A stretch of DNA of 64,000 nucleotides from Perognathus longimembris pacificus. Lineage: Eukaryota; Chordata; Mammalia; Rodentia; Heteromyidae. A program made the translations under genes and the position numbers. Under the pieces are notes generated by a model that did no database searches, was not told the origin of the DNA, and worked only from the letters and a program-made list of their open reading frames with translations. This document shows, in pieces, positions 33,043-45,043 of the stretch. The DNA lies in assembly GCF_023159225.1 (NCBI RefSeq), contig NC_063171.1, positions 33,635,378-33,699,377 on the forward strand. Direction: 5' to 3'. The first letter of the stretch is position 1. The number at the start of each line of letters is the position of its first letter.

Positions 33043-34413
33043 ATGCTAGAAATAGTAATAACTTGGCAAGAATTTCTCGTATCAAAGGGACAGGTTGACA
33101 GGTTGTAGAGATTCTTTTCCTTAAGTTCAAGATTTCCTTCTTTCTATTTTCTACTTTTTCTATGCAACTATAACTGATAAAATAAGATGATTACTACACT
33201 TGGACATTGGCTTTGGATCAGATTTTTTTTGTAACCTTTGAAGTATTAGAATCAATGAATCTAACAAAAAAAACCCAAAATCATATACATGTACAATACT
33301 TTACCCCCATCTACAAATTAGATATTATTAACAATGTAAAGAAGTAATAGTTCTTAACCCACAAGGACTGAAAACAGACAAGGAAAGGAGATAGAAAAAA
33401 ATAGGAGAATACAACATATTTTTTGTAAGAAACATGAGTTGAGTATATAAAGTTGTAACTAAATATCTGTGGAAATAGAGATGGAAGGGACTCTTTCTCA
33501 CTGAAGAGTCAGTACTTGTAAGCATTCATGGAAGATGGGGATAAGACATGGGACTGGAAGAGATCTGAGAGGCTGTATAGAGCACAGTTCCCAGGGACCC
33601 TTTCTTCTCATAAAGACAGGGCCCCTAAATGGTGTTTCCTGTCCCTTCCGATAAAACAAAGGGTTTATACTGTGGAGAAATTATATACAGGCATACTATT
33701 CTTGGGGACAAAAGAGAATATATTAACAAGTACCTTCTACTAGTCTTGTTTTCTAGATGCTAACAGAAATTGAGAAGAAGGAGAAGGAAGAAGCTCCCTG
33801 TGGAAGCAGCTCCCCTCTCCCCTCCTCTATGTCCCACAGGACATTGACCTGGCTTCAGTGTGAATCTGAAATGTGGGGCTAAACCCACAAGAATTAAAAG
33901 AATATATAAAACACAACTAAGGGATGATTCTACTTCTTTTTCATGTTTAGTTTCTGGAAGGCAGGAGCCAAACTGTTCCTTCCTTCCTTCTGTTTATTTT
34001 AAACTCACAGTAGAATGGAAGATTTATCTCTGGAGAAAGGATATGCAGACATTGAAATTTATTTCTCCTTTGAATGTCAACCTTACTTTCCTATCATCTG
34101 ACAAAGAAATCTCTGAGGGCAAGACCAACCTTTGAATGAGAAACTATGTTCATTTTTACATGTGAAAGTAAAATGTTATCAGACAGTTAAGAATGGCCTC
34201 CAAAGAGAAAGAAGTGATTAAACAAGGAGGAAAAAGGAAAATGAGAGAAAACATAACATTGTAGGTGTGGGGAAAAACCCTCCAAAATCTAATTAATGTT
34301 CTGAATCACATAGAAAATTCTGATTTCAGGAAACAAAGACAGGGTTGCTTCTATAACATACTGACCACTTTAAGAAGCTTCAGAAAAATAGGAATAAAAA
34401 TTTTAATATTGCA
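33041..34413. other. No feature recognised
   Basis: AT-rich; no supported gene or repeat. Confidence 0.45.
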
Positions 34414-34430
34414 ATTGGATAATGTTTTCT

Positions 34431-34668
34431 TTTTTAATTCAAATTTTTATTGTCAAACTGATGTACAGAGAGGTTACAGTTTCATACGTTAGGCATTGGA
34501 TACATTTCTTGTACTGTTTGTTACCTTGTCCCTCATACCCCCCTCATTCCCCCCCTTTCCCTTCCCCCCACCCCCGGAGGTGTTCAGTTCACTTACACCA
34601 AACAGTTTTGCAAGTATTGCTTTTGTAGTTGTTTCTCTTTTTTTACCCTGTGTCTCTCAAATTTGGTA

Positions 34669-34708
<40 letters not shown>

Positions 34709-35944
34709 GCCAGTCCTGGGCCTTGGACTCAGGGCCTGAGCACTGTCCCTGGCTTCTTCCCGCTCAAGGCTAGCACTCTGCCACTTGAGCCACAGCGCCG
34801 CTTCTGGCCGTTTTCTGCATATGTGGTGCTGGGGAATCGAACCTAGGGCCTCGTGTATCCGAGGCAGGCACTCTTGCCACTAGGCTATATCCCCAGCCCT
34901 TGGTATTCTCTTTGAATTTCCTACTTCCAATACCAGTGAACACGGTTTCCAATATACTCAGATAAGATTACAGAGATAGTGTAGGTACAACCACAGGAAG
35001 GTGATACAAGAACATCATCAATAATAGAAGCTACAGATACACATAGGTCGTTGAAAGTAGTTACAACTGTGATATAACAATTGTTTCCATAACATGGAGT
35101 TCATTTCACTTAGCATCATCTTATGTATTCATAAGGTTATAGCTATTGGGCCTTGTGATGCTCTGCTATGACTTGCCTAAACCTGTACTAATTATTCCCA
35201 ATAAGGGAGGCCATAGAGTCCATGTTTCTTTGGGTCTGGCTCACTTCACTTAGTATAACTTTTTCCAAGTCCTTCCATTTCCTTACAAATGGGGCAATGT
35301 CATTCTTTCTGATAGAGGCATAAAATTCCATTGTGTATATGCACCACATTTTCCTGGTCCATTCGCCTACTGAGGGGCATCTGGGTTGGTTCCAGATCCT
35401 TGCTATGACAAATTGTGCTGCGATGAACATTGTTGTGCTGGTGGCATTACTGTGATTTAGTTTGTGGTCTTTTGGATAGATACCCAAAAGTGGGGCTGTT
35501 GGGTCATAAGGGAGTTCTATATTGAGCCTTCTGAGGAATCTCCATACTGCTTACCAGAGTGGCTAAACCAGATTACATTCCTACCAACAATGAAGTAGGG
35601 TTCCCTTTTGGCCACATCCCCTCCAACAATTGTTATTATTAGTTTTCTTGATATATGACATTCTTGCTGGGGTGAGATGGAATCTCAATGTTGTTTTGAT
35701 TTGCATTTCCTTTATGGCCAGTGATGTAGAGCATTTTTTCATATGTCTATTGGCCATTCTCATTTCCTCATCAGAGAAGTTTCTTTGTAAGTCTTTAGCC
35801 CACTTGATGAGGGGGCTATTGGTTCTTTCCGGTTTTGTTTTGGAAGAAGGTAATTTTTTTAGTTCTGCATATATTGTAGAGATGAGGCCTTTGTCTGTTG
35901 AATGTCCGGTAAAGATCTTCTCCCAGTCTGTGGGCTTTCTGTTT
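34431..35944 (-). mobile_element. 5'-truncated L1 with 17-bp target-site duplication
   Basis: The best preserved L1 here. The flanks carry the exact duplication 'ATTGGATAATGTTTTCT' (34414-34430 and 35945-35961). On the minus strand it enters in the last third of ORF2. Conserved C-terminal blocks are readable, such as [23 protein letters not shown] and IWNQPRCPSVGEWTRKMW (about 35340-35700), then stop, 3' UTR, G-rich tract, AATAAAAA and a tail at 34431-34436. ORF2 encodes the endonuclease/reverse transcriptase; this fragment lacks both domains, so it cannot move itself. A SINE is nested in its 3' UTR. Confidence 0.96.
34677..34899 (-). mobile_element. ID-headed dimeric SINE nested in the L1 3' UTR
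   Basis: Full-length antisense copy with a T run of about 30. A 14-bp exact duplication 'TTGGTATTCTCTTT' of L1 sequence flanks it (34663-34676, 34900-34913). It therefore inserted after the L1. Confidence 0.97.
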
Positions 35945-35961
35945 ATTGGATAATGTTTTCT

Positions 35962-36427
35962 AAGAGACCTACTAGTAGGTAGAATAAGTTGAAGTGATAC
36001 AACATGAAAGAGATAAAAGTAAGATTACAGGATTGAAAAAAAAACTTAATTCCCCCCCCCCAAAAAAAAACCTAAAGGGCAATATTGATAGAGAGTAGAG
36101 AAAATAGAAGATTAGTGTTGCCAAAAAAAATACACAAAAAATTCCTCAAGTTGAAGGGTATAGGCTCCTAAATTGCAAAGCCTGTTAATGTGCTCAGTAC
36201 CATGTAAAACTCAGAAACATGAAATTTAGAGAGATTTTAGTAGCAAGAAGACTAGAAAGGCAGGGGAAAGGAGAGGGAGGATGAAAGATGGAGAAGAGAG
36301 AAAGAGGGAGATTATAGCAGGAATCTGAATAACATGGAATGTCTTGAATAACAAGAGAGTAAGGTGTTAGAAGACACTTTGAATAGATTTGAACGGTTTT
36401 CTAAACCATAACTACATACCAGTCCTG
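35962..36427. other. Unrecognised sequence with purine tract
   Basis: A C10/A9 run at about 36050-36069 and a purine-rich stretch at about 36253-36312. No gene. Confidence 0.55.
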
Positions 36428-36690
36428 ATGGTTGATTTTACATTTCAACTTAATTGAAGCATGAGTTGGTCAATGTTTGATTAAACACCATTTCTGGGTA
36501 TTGTCCATGAGGGCATTTCTGGATGGCATTTACATTTGAATCAGTAGAATGGGTGAGTCCAGTGGTTTTCTCCAGTATGGGTGAGCATCACGTAGCCTGT
36601 TGAGGGCCTTAACAGAATAAAACAGAGGAGAAAGAGAGAAGAGGACATGTGTTATCACGCAATTTCCTCATTGGATGACCATCATAGATG
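36428..36690 (+). mobile_element. Ancient interspersed repeat, class uncertain
   Basis: 'TGATGGTTGATTTTACATTTC', 'CAATGTTTGATTAAACACCA', 'TTTGAATCAGTAGAATGGGT', 'GTTGAGGGCCTTAACAGAAT' match a common old mammalian repeat in order. I believe it is an LTR-type element, but the family name is not certain. Confidence 0.6.
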
Positions 36691-37288
36691 TGCTCATCTC
36701 TTATGATCTAGGCCTACTGCACACCAAGACAATATGGCAATAGCTTAGCTTGGTGCTCTTAAGGCTACAGTTGACAACATAAAATGAGATCAAGCTTAAC
36801 ATGGTAGAAGTGATGAGATCCAGAGAGAATGAAAACTCCAAGATGTAAGAGGTTACTCATAGCCCAACATGGCTTAATATTTTGCAGTGAACTACTTGCT
36901 TCATGTAAGGAGAACACTAAAAAATAACATCAAATGTTAAAAAACTGGCAACATGGTTTATTTTCATTATCAAGTGCTACATATCGTCAATAATTACATA
37001 TGTTATACTTGATGTGATTGTCGGCACAGAAGCTGTTGGCAGCTGCATCACCACAAACACATGAGGGATGTGATGTGCTATGATATTGCAGCACCTAGAA
37101 AGTCACTAGGCCAAATTAAAATTTCAGCCCCATTGTCTTGTGATCAAAATGTTGTTTTATGCCACATTGATATCTCTTCCAATCCCTTCACTAGCCAAAT
37201 TTCAATCTGCATTTTTATTCTAAAATTCATAATTAGCACCCCTCTCTCTCAGTACACTAAGAATTCCTGACACCACACCTCCTCTATA
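36691..37288. other. No feature recognised
   Basis: No supported gene or repeat. Confidence 0.45.
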
Positions 37289-37341
37289 GACATATATATG
37301 TATATATATATACATATACATATGTGTACACATATAATATG
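37289..37341. repeat. (TA/TACA)n microsatellite
   Basis: ATATATGTATATATATATACATATACATATGTG-type run. Confidence 0.85.
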
Positions 37342-38882
37342 GATTGTATTCTAATCACCTCTTAGAAGAGAAGGAAAGGCCTTACTTGTGAGCCTTTAAT
37401 TGTTTATCTTATGAACAAGCTTTCTGAAATATTTTTACTCAAGAAAAATATTTTAAAAAATGACATTAGTTATTCTTAAATCATTCCAATCTTTTTTGAG
37501 GTTGTTAAAGAAGGCCCTCAATGAAATCATGGAACTAAAGGAGCAAAAGGTATTAGTAGCTTAGTTATTATTTCTGGGAATATGGTATTACCATTCCAAG
37601 TATTGGATGTCATTATGAACAACTTAAAAAGAGCAGTAGAGATAGTGGTTTATCTGTGGAAAGCATAGTAAACACAGTGTTATAATTATGTTAATCGCAA
37701 GGTGATTGAAACAACCCATTTTTCTAAGTAGTAAGAGAATAGACCCTGTGCTTCTGGAATGCAATCTGTTTGTAGCTTGATACATGCTATCAAAGAGGTT
37801 ACATCTCCAGCAGCTTTCAACAGCAGTGGCAATGTGTTTTGCACAACTGAAAAAGCTCTTTATTTTAAAGGTGTACATGAAGAGCCTGTAGTGTAATTGT
37901 TCCTCAAAAAGGGAGAGTAAGAAAGAGCATCATTTCTAAAATAACATTTTAATTTCTTTAATCTGAGACTTTAAATATGTATGTATAGCTAAATTAGGGA
38001 ATTTTATTAAATATCATATGGGGCTTAATGACAGAGAATTGCTTTTTTATAATTGTAGTGTGGCTTAAATCTTTTCCGGCTGTCCTTCAACGATTACCAC
38101 TTTGCATGGAGGCAGTTATTTGGATCTTCTCCTCTTACACTTGCTCCAATTCCTCAGTTTGCTCGGAGACGGGTAGCCACTTGGAGAGAGTTGCAATTCA
38201 GAAGGGAACATATTGACCTGTTTCTGGGCAAATGCTAAATGTGTTCTGCTTTGGGTTTTACAATACCCTTTTGGATAATACTGATCATTTTATTGACCTT
38301 TGAAGCCACAGCACATTCAGCTGATGTTCTCAGAAATCGACAATAAATTCTCGAATCCATTTCTCAGACCACAACGGAGAGTTCACTGCCCCCTATCTAT
38401 GGTTAAGGTTTGGATAATTTCTACCTCATTCTATTGCTTTTTTTTTTTTTTTTTGTCTTGGTCTGCAATGAAACTCACTTACACTTTCTATGTTGACTCA
38501 CACAGGATCCACCACATATTTAATGCAATCCTTTCATTTTATGTGCAAAAAAGTACCAAAAAAAGTGAGGCCAGTGAAGTTAATCATAGATGCTTGGTGG
38601 AAGATTCGGCAGTTCTTTTCCCTCCTCCCTTCTCTCATTGTGGGGAGAATTCTTGACACCACATCCCCAAGATTTAATCAACTAAGATAAACTTGGGTCA
38701 GGCCTTTGATGGGATTGTTGGAGGAGGCCATTGCAACTTTCTTGCTTCCAAGCTTATAGATGTTACAGAGCAGAACACACCTCCTGGTATGTGCAGGGGA
38801 TCCCTCATTGGCTTAAAGTATTTCTCAAAGCAACTTCCAAAAATTATATGTGGAGGATTTTTATTCTCTTTCATTTGATGCA
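37342..38882. other. About 1.5 kb without a recognised feature
   Basis: Contains a T16 run near 38438-38454. ORFs of up to 118 codons (38300-38656) show no domain or splice context. Confidence 0.45.
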
Positions 38883-38958
38883 AAAGCTTGTGCTAAAGAC
38901 TGACCTAGAATTCATGACCCTCATGTTTTGTTGGGGTTACAGGTATATACCAGTTCAG
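38883..38958 (-). mobile_element. B1-like monomer fragment, antisense
   Basis: 'CTAGAATTCATGACCCTCATG', 'TTGGGGTTACAGGTATATACC', 'AGTTCAGCC' correspond to an antisense B1 monomer. It lies inside the 147-codon frame at 38731-39174, which argues against that frame being a gene. Confidence 0.6.
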
Positions 38959-39597
38959 CCAAAGTCACAAGTCACATTGGAAAGTATGAAAAACGAGGGG
39001 TCTCTAATTCAGATTCTTCACTCACAGTTGAGCAACCATATGAACTGGAGCTGCCAATTACATTCTGAGCCAAGAGTTAGTTTACATACATCTACCATTA
39101 CAGATCAGGATGGAGTCCTTTCCACTGTATCCACAAGAAGAAGGCAAAGGAAGCAATTCATTGCCCTCTCCTAGGTTGGCAGACACTTTCTCTGGATGTG
39201 GATTCCTAAGCAGGAGAGGCCAGAAGCTTTAATAACAACTCTTCTTCTCCCACACCTGTGGTGTGAGTAATACCCTCCTTGCTGGCATGTTCCTTCTTGC
39301 TTCCTGTGTATGTGGGGAGTTCTTGCTCCAAAGGATGTGTTGCTTTGTTCATGAGGAATCTTCTCTAGAGTGGAGTGTGGGGAAGCACATTTCAAAGAGG
39401 ACAAGATCTCGTGTTCTCCGTTGTACTACTGAGTGAAAATAGGTAGCTTGATTTCATCCATTCTCAGGTGTCTTAGGGAAGCATTGGGTGCCTATGTTCC
39501 ACAATAGTAGTGAATAATCCTACGGAAAATAAGTGTAGACAATGCTGCAAACTCATGGTGGTGTTACTTGCCATTCAATGCACCCTTACTCAGGAAA
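38959..39597. other. No feature recognised
   Basis: No supported gene or repeat. Confidence 0.45.
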
Positions 39598-39725
39598 AGA
39601 TTTCATCCATTCATTCAACAATTCATTCATTTATTCATTTTAGCAATTGGTATGCCCACTATATTGCTGAAACTAGATTCCTAGATTGTCAGGATACAGG
39701 ATCTATTCACAAAGGGATCCTTAGA
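39598..39725 (-). mobile_element. L2 3'-end fragment, antisense
   Basis: 'CATTCATTCAACAATTCATTC', 'GGTATGCCCACTATATTGC' and 'CTAGATTGTCAGGATACAGG' match antisense L2 ('tcattcaacaaatatttattgag...'). Confidence 0.65.
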
Positions 39726-39737
39726 GCAGTAGCAAGA

Positions 39738-40025
39738 ACTAGCAGTTAAAAGCATGGCATTTGCCTGTCTCTCTATTTGCAACTTGTATGTATCAATGAA
39801 AGTAAATATAAAAACTTTTTTTTAAAGTATAGGTTTTGAGTTCAAATTCTTCTGCAATGCTTGGTGGTTGGTGACCTCATACAAGTTACAAGACCTCTTG
39901 GCTTACAGTTTCCTCATCTGTAAAATAGATGTAATGACAGCCCTACTTCAAGGAGGAGTTATGAGAGTTGAGAACAATGCCTCATACTAGGTAAGTATTG
40001 TAGAAGTTTTAAATAAATGTCACTA
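39738..40025 (+). mobile_element. MIR SINE split by an A/T-rich insertion
   Basis: 'AGTTAAAAGCATGGCATTTG' at the start, then unrelated AT-rich sequence, then 'GTTTTGAGTTCAAATTC', 'TTTCCTCATCTGTAAAATAG', 'AATGCCTCATACTAGGTAAG' and 'AAATAAATGTC' in MIR order. Confidence 0.75.
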
Positions 40026-41559
40026 ACTATAAAACAAAATGAGAAGATGTACATGCGAATGGGAAAGTCATGGGCAATGATAGAATATTGTTACTGTCTT
40101 TCAATCTCTGTCTTTTACTACCCATTTGCTCAATCTCCCGCTTCATTTTGAACATCTTTCCTGTGAGGACATGTCTTTGAGCACCTCATTTCTGAATCTC
40201 TGCTCAAGGGGCATAGAAATTACAAAGCCTGATTTTGTTACTGTGTAGTGGCTCCATTCTGAATCTATTGAGTTTGCTCTGCTTGAATGCCAGACATGAA
40301 GAAGGTGCAGGAGGCAGCTATCCTTTGAGTATTAAGAGATAGAAAAAGAGTGAATAAGGAAGCATTATGAGATAACTGCAGAGTGGGCTGAATGGTAACT
40401 TGAAGGAAAGAGCAATTAAGTACATATACTGTATTGTTTTCTAGACTCCAAAGGGTTCTGTGATCACGGCCGCCTTACAGTGAACTGGGTAGACTGCAAT
40501 GGCAAAGATGCTTTCTGGGTTTGGACAAGCTGTGACTATTTATATATTGAACTAACAAATAAACTCCCCATGGAAGCTATAAAGGTAGAGTTCAATTATA
40601 CAATTACAATACAATTTGCGGTGGGTTAGAGTGGGATAAAAATACACTTTGTGGATATATTTTGCAGTTTATAAATCAAGTTAAACTTGCAGATTGTTTT
40701 TTTTACCAGATATTCATCAATCCCCTGTCATTGGTCCAGAACTGTGTTAAGTATGCCTATAGTCTTCTTATGGAATCCTTGACTCTGTATGGATTCAGTG
40801 TAACGAAGATGATCATTAATTACGGGCTTACATGGAGATGGTGTTTCATCAGTTCTGTGCAGATTGAAGAAAAAAAGCACACTGAGATTGATCTGAGATA
40901 ACAGGATAGAAATTCTTCTTCATGTGGACGGAAGTTTTCTAACAGTCAAAAGGTCTTCAAATACAGAACCAACAGACTGAACCCCTTGCCACTGTGTTTA
41001 TTTGGAGACAGGGAGATATGGGGAAATAATTCTATTCATTAGCATAATGTTAATCATAGAAAAGGCAAATCTCTAACATCACAGACTCAGTATAACTTAA
41101 GATTGTTTCTTGGTTCCCTTGTAGTGACCATGTAAGTTTGAATTGCTATAGAGCAGGCTGTGAACAATGTGTTTGTGTTAGCAGAGAAATGTTCTTGAGT
41201 TAGAGAATTATAAATTGAGCCAGATGCTCACTTTATCTCAGTGCAATTTTGTGGCCTCCTAAGTGGGGGATACAAAGTTGAGAAGGATCGAAGAGAACTA
41301 CCCTTTGCCTCTATTGGTGACCTTCTGTTCCAGTGCTATTGGATCCCACCTGGACACTATTGAGACTGGAATATATAATCCCTGATTAGAAAGTCAGATG
41401 CAGATGCAAGTCTACATTGCGGAAAGAGAGTCTCAATTTTGATTGGACAACTATCACACAATGAAAGCCTCAGGTACTAGATGTCACTAGATGCCTTTTA
41501 AGGTCCCTTCAGATTTTAGATTGATTCTATGAGTCCATTGTTACTTGATTTCCTCTCTA
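40026..41559. other. No firm feature; weak exon-like segment at 40445-40584
   Basis: Mostly unrecognised. At 40445-40584 (+) a TTTTCTAG acceptor-like site, an open frame of about 46 codons and an AAAG/GTAGAG donor-like site coincide. The support is too weak to call an exon. Confidence 0.4.
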
Positions 41560-41700
41560 ACTACTTTCGTACCTTTGGACTACTCACTTTTCCTCTTGGA
41601 ACCTCAGTTGGTTCATCTGTAAAGTGGGAGAAACAACTCTTAATGTAACAGTGGTTCAAGGCATTGTGAAGATCAGAGAAAATACTACATGAACATCATT
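41560..41700 (+). mobile_element. MIR fragment
   Basis: 'CCTCAGTTGGTTCATCTGTA', 'AAAGTGGGAGAAACAAC', 'TTGTGAAGATCAGAGAAAATA' match the MIR core and 3' part in sense. Confidence 0.75.
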
Positions 41701-42274
41701 GTTTCTCTAAATTTAAACGAGTTTTTCAGATGAGATATAGTTGATTGAAACTTTGACTTGGCCTATAAGCTTAAATATTATTAAGCTTACATATTAAGCT
41801 TACATATTATTCCTATGTGTCCTTGAAATGTAATGCTCTGATAAGGGAGATACTGAATATACTCACCTTTCTCTAGTTTTTAGATATTGAATTATCTCAA
41901 TGTAGTTCTCTTTATCAAGAAAAAAGAATTGCACAAACTGTACCAAGTAGAATTGCCTATCATGCAATTGTGTTGATGTCTTCAATGTTATGTGCTTAAT
42001 AGAGCAGAAATATAGGTCATCTTAGTTTGAGGCAACATTTTAAAGTTACAGTAAGAACAGGGATGGATGTTAAATTATTCGTAAAGTATAACAATACTTG
42101 GATAAAGATGCAGTAGTTATTACAATTATAATAGGTCTTAATTAAGTAGACTATAAGAGAATAAATGTTCTAGTTAATTGAATTGCCTATTTAACTGAGA
42201 TATATCACATGTAATATTTTGAATTTTCCAACCATAAACATAAAAAGAAGCAGAGAACCATTTACTTCACTCTT
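41701..42274. other. No feature recognised
   Basis: AT-rich. A short ATATTAAGCTTAC-type duplication lies at about 41775-41808. Confidence 0.5.
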
Positions 42275-42357
42275 TAATCAACAGGTCAGAAAATGGAGGC
42301 ATGGGGTGCTTTGTCCAAGGTTACAGAGTCAGCAGTTAGTGGCTCTGCTGTCAACAG
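42275..42357 (-). mobile_element. MIR core fragment, antisense
   Basis: 'GGTCAGAAAATGGAGGCATG', 'TTTGTCCAAGGTTACAGAGTC', 'AGCAGTTAGTGGC' is the conserved MIR core in antisense. Confidence 0.72.
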
Positions 42358-43319
42358 AGTGATAAAAGAGATACATTTCAATGTAGAATTTCTGCACTTT
42401 CACACAGCTATTCTCAACACATGCATGATAGTTCTTGCTGGTCAAATCTTTTTTAGGAATCATATTGTTTCAGAACAGCTGAAAACATGAAGGGCTCTGG
42501 AGACTGGGTAGAGTGTACATGCTCTTCAAAAACCCTAGGAGCTTTCTCTTTTGGACAATTCTTTTCTAGGAACTTGTTTTCTCTAATGTGATATTTTTGA
42601 GTTCCATTTCTGGTCTCATGAGTGTTCTAGCAAGATGAGTTCTAATATTTTATGGTATCATTAGTAGTTGTGATTATTTTTAAGCACAATGTCTCTCTAT
42701 AAAAGGATGGATTAATTTGCGGCAGAATAAAGAGACTGGAAATCACTAAGTGCTGTGATGATAAGCACCATAAAGTAGATAGATAAGCAGATGGTGATGG
42801 ATGGAGGGACAGGAAGAATGAGAATTTGTCTAGGGCTCTAGAGTTCTCACCCTTCCCCTTACATTCTATATTTAGTACCAAATGGCAGGACAAGGTCACT
42901 AAGAGTAAGAAGCTGGAGCCTGTCCAATCCACCAGCATCAAAGCCCTGTACTTTGAAACTCTACATCTCCAGGCTGTTCATGTGAGGAGGATGGATAACA
43001 ACAGGATGTGGAAGAAATTACTTCACCCTGAACTGAGAAGACAACCATCAACAAACCTTCACCAGTAGTCCAAAGAAGTCCTCTAAGGATACATAAATGA
43101 ATATAGAAACCTTGCTTCACCATCACCAGTCACTACAATAGCTATGGAAATAGTAAGGAGGGGGTGGTGGTGGTATTGAACTGGGTGGATTTCATCACAG
43201 TTTTGGGTTAGAGCCCTCTGGGGGCTACAGATGTATGTGAGTACAGGCATATAATAAAGTCAGTCATTGCTTTTGGCCTCTGTGTTGTGCACAACAAACA
43301 CCTTGACCCCTACCCTCAC
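42358..43319. other. No feature recognised
   Basis: No repeat identified. If the exon at 43320-43540 is real, this is intron downstream of it on the minus strand. Confidence 0.45.
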
Positions 43320-43540
43320 CTTTTGCTTTATCATCAAATGCCTCCAATTGTTCAAAGTATTTGTCCATGTCCTCTCTCTGCATTTGCTCTTCACATTTTT
43401 CTGAAATGTTCTTTTCCACATTAGTTGTCATGGAACAAATTGTGTTTTCCAAAGTTGGCTGCAATAATTCTTCTTGCAATGTGACCTTGGCATGCTTCCC
43501 ATTGGGAGTTGGGGGGAGAGTGTCTACATCCCTTCTTCCT
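43320..43540 (-). CDS. Candidate internal coding exon of an unidentified gene
   Basis: I see a 221-bp open segment bounded exactly by splice-like sites. The acceptor is a pyrimidine-rich TGCCTCTCCTTTGCAG (AG at 43541-43542); the donor is AAAAG/GTGAGGG (GT at 43319-43318). The only long open frame starts at codon position 3 and ends one base into a codon, giving 73 whole codons plus a base at each end. The peptide is charged and hydrophilic, unlike the Ser/Phe/Leu-rich chance frames nearby, with segments such as LQEELLQPTLEN, EKCEEQMQRED and MDKYFEQLEAFDDKAK, suggesting a helical, possibly coiled-coil region. No repeat family covers it. I do not recognise the gene. If real, the gene is on the minus strand and much of the window is its introns. 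Alternatives are a chance frame or an old pseudogene fragment. Confidence 0.5.
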
Positions 43541-44460
43541 CTGCAAAGGAGAGGCACATAACTCACTTGCAGTTAATGAAATGTGGGGGAAGTGATAGCA
43601 CTTCTGTGTGCTTAGCTGAAGGCATAACCTTTCATAGAATCAGTTTGCCTGCATTGAGGCCAACAGGCCATAAGGAAAATGAAACACATGGCATTGTCTT
43701 GAGCCAGCATGAAAAGAAAAGGATGCCTGGGTAGCTAGTGTTTAGCTCTTCTGCCTCTTACTCTTCTAGCTTCAACTATCATGTGACTGGAACTATGAGA
43801 GACAGTCTTTGACCCAGAACCACCCAGCTGATTCCCTTCTGAGTTCTTGATGCATGAGTAGCTATTAGATATAATAAAATGATAGTTTCTGTTTAGGCTA
43901 CCAAAGTTGGGATGATTTTGTTATGTAGCAGATGTCAACACCCTCTTCCATTAAGATTTTTCTTTTTGAATTTATTTCCTGATTTCTTTACTACATTGTG
44001 TGAAACTTTCTCCATGATCTCAAATATATCACTTCCCCCGTCTAGCCTCAAATCCTCCCTGTTGGAACAGGTGACATCTAAAGGAGAACTGAAAGAGTTT
44101 TGCACAGAATCTCAAGTTGCATGTTCATTGCACTGTGTGTATCGGTTTCATATCTAAGGGAACATGCATGTCAACCAGAGTGCTCTCAGTAAATCTTCAA
44201 CACACTCAGCTATGTAGTTTGCCCAAGTGGGTGACTATAATGCCATCATTTCTTATGAATACAGTAGCCAAACTGATCCTTGATCCGCAAAATACACATT
44301 CATAACATCTAGCTACAAACCCTCCAGTAACTTTCATCACATGGAATCAAATACAAGTGCCTTCCTAAGTTTTAGGAGGGTCCATGTAATTTGGCCCCCA
44401 TCCATCTCTCTTACATTGTCTTCTGCTGCTTGCTGCCTCCATTTAAAAAATGGTTGCATT
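43541..44460. other. No feature recognised
   Basis: No supported gene or repeat. Confidence 0.45.
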
Positions 44461-44851
44461 GGTTCCCTCCCTTCCTCCCTCCTTCTCTCCTTCCCTCCCT
44501 CCAGACCTTTCCTTCCTCTCCATTTCCTCCCTTTCCTTCTTCTCCATTTCCTTCCTCCCTCCCTCCCTCCCTCCCTCCCTCCCTCTCTTCCTCCCTCCTT
44601 CCCTCCCTCCCTCCCTCTCTCCCTCCCTCCTTCTCTCCCTCCCTCCCTCTCCCCTCCCTCCCTCCCTCCCTCCCTTCCTCCCTTCCTACTTCCCTCCCTC
44701 CCTCCCTCCCTCCCTCCCTTCCTTCCTTCCTTCCTTCCTTTCTTCCTTCCTTCTTCCTTCCCTCCCTTCCTCCCTTCTTCCCTCCTTCCTTCCTTCCCTC
44801 CATCCTTCTCTCCCTCCCTCCCTTCCTTCCTCCTTCTCTCCTTCTTTTCCT
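44461..44851. repeat. 390-bp (CCTT/CCCT)n polypyrimidine microsatellite
   Basis: Nearly pure C/T on the plus strand, mixing CCCT and CCTT units with TTCT variants. The long open frames on both strands here (up to 266 codons, Pro/Ser/Leu-rich on plus, Lys/Glu/Gly/Arg-rich on minus) come from the repeat and are not genes. Confidence 0.97.
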
Positions 44852-45043
44852 TTTTGTACCAGTACATTTTTACTCAAGGTTAGTGCTCTACCACTTGAGA
44901 CACACCTCTACTTCAGACTTTTGCTACTTAATTGGACAGATGCATCTCATGAACTTTTCTGCCTGGGCTGGCTTTGAACCAGAATCCCAGATCCCAGCCT
45001 ACTCAGTAGCTTGGATTACATACATGAGCCACTGGCGCCTGGC
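44852..45043 (-). mobile_element. Composite SINE, antisense, with the microsatellite at its tail
   Basis: 'TAGTGCTCTACCACTTGAGAC', 'GCCTGGGCTGGCTTTGAACC', 'ATGAGCCACTGGCGCCTGGC'. The SINE 3' (A-rich) end abuts the polypurine strand of the array at 44461-44851, so the array may have grown from the tail. Confidence 0.87.

Noticed and set aside
35188..35763. Minus-strand frames resembling a reverse-transcriptase-associated protein.
   Set aside because: They are the C-terminal part of L1 ORF2 in a truncated insertion, not a host gene.
38731..39174. 147-codon open frame.
   Set aside because: It overlaps an antisense B1-like fragment at 38883-38958 and shows no recognisable domain.
40445..40584. 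Plus-strand exon-like segment (TTTTCTAG acceptor, AAAG/GTAGAG donor, about 46 open codons rich in Trp, Cys and Asp).
   Set aside because: The open length is expected often by chance at this base composition, the pyrimidine tract is weak and no family is recognised. Worth a protein search only alongside the stronger candidate at 43320.
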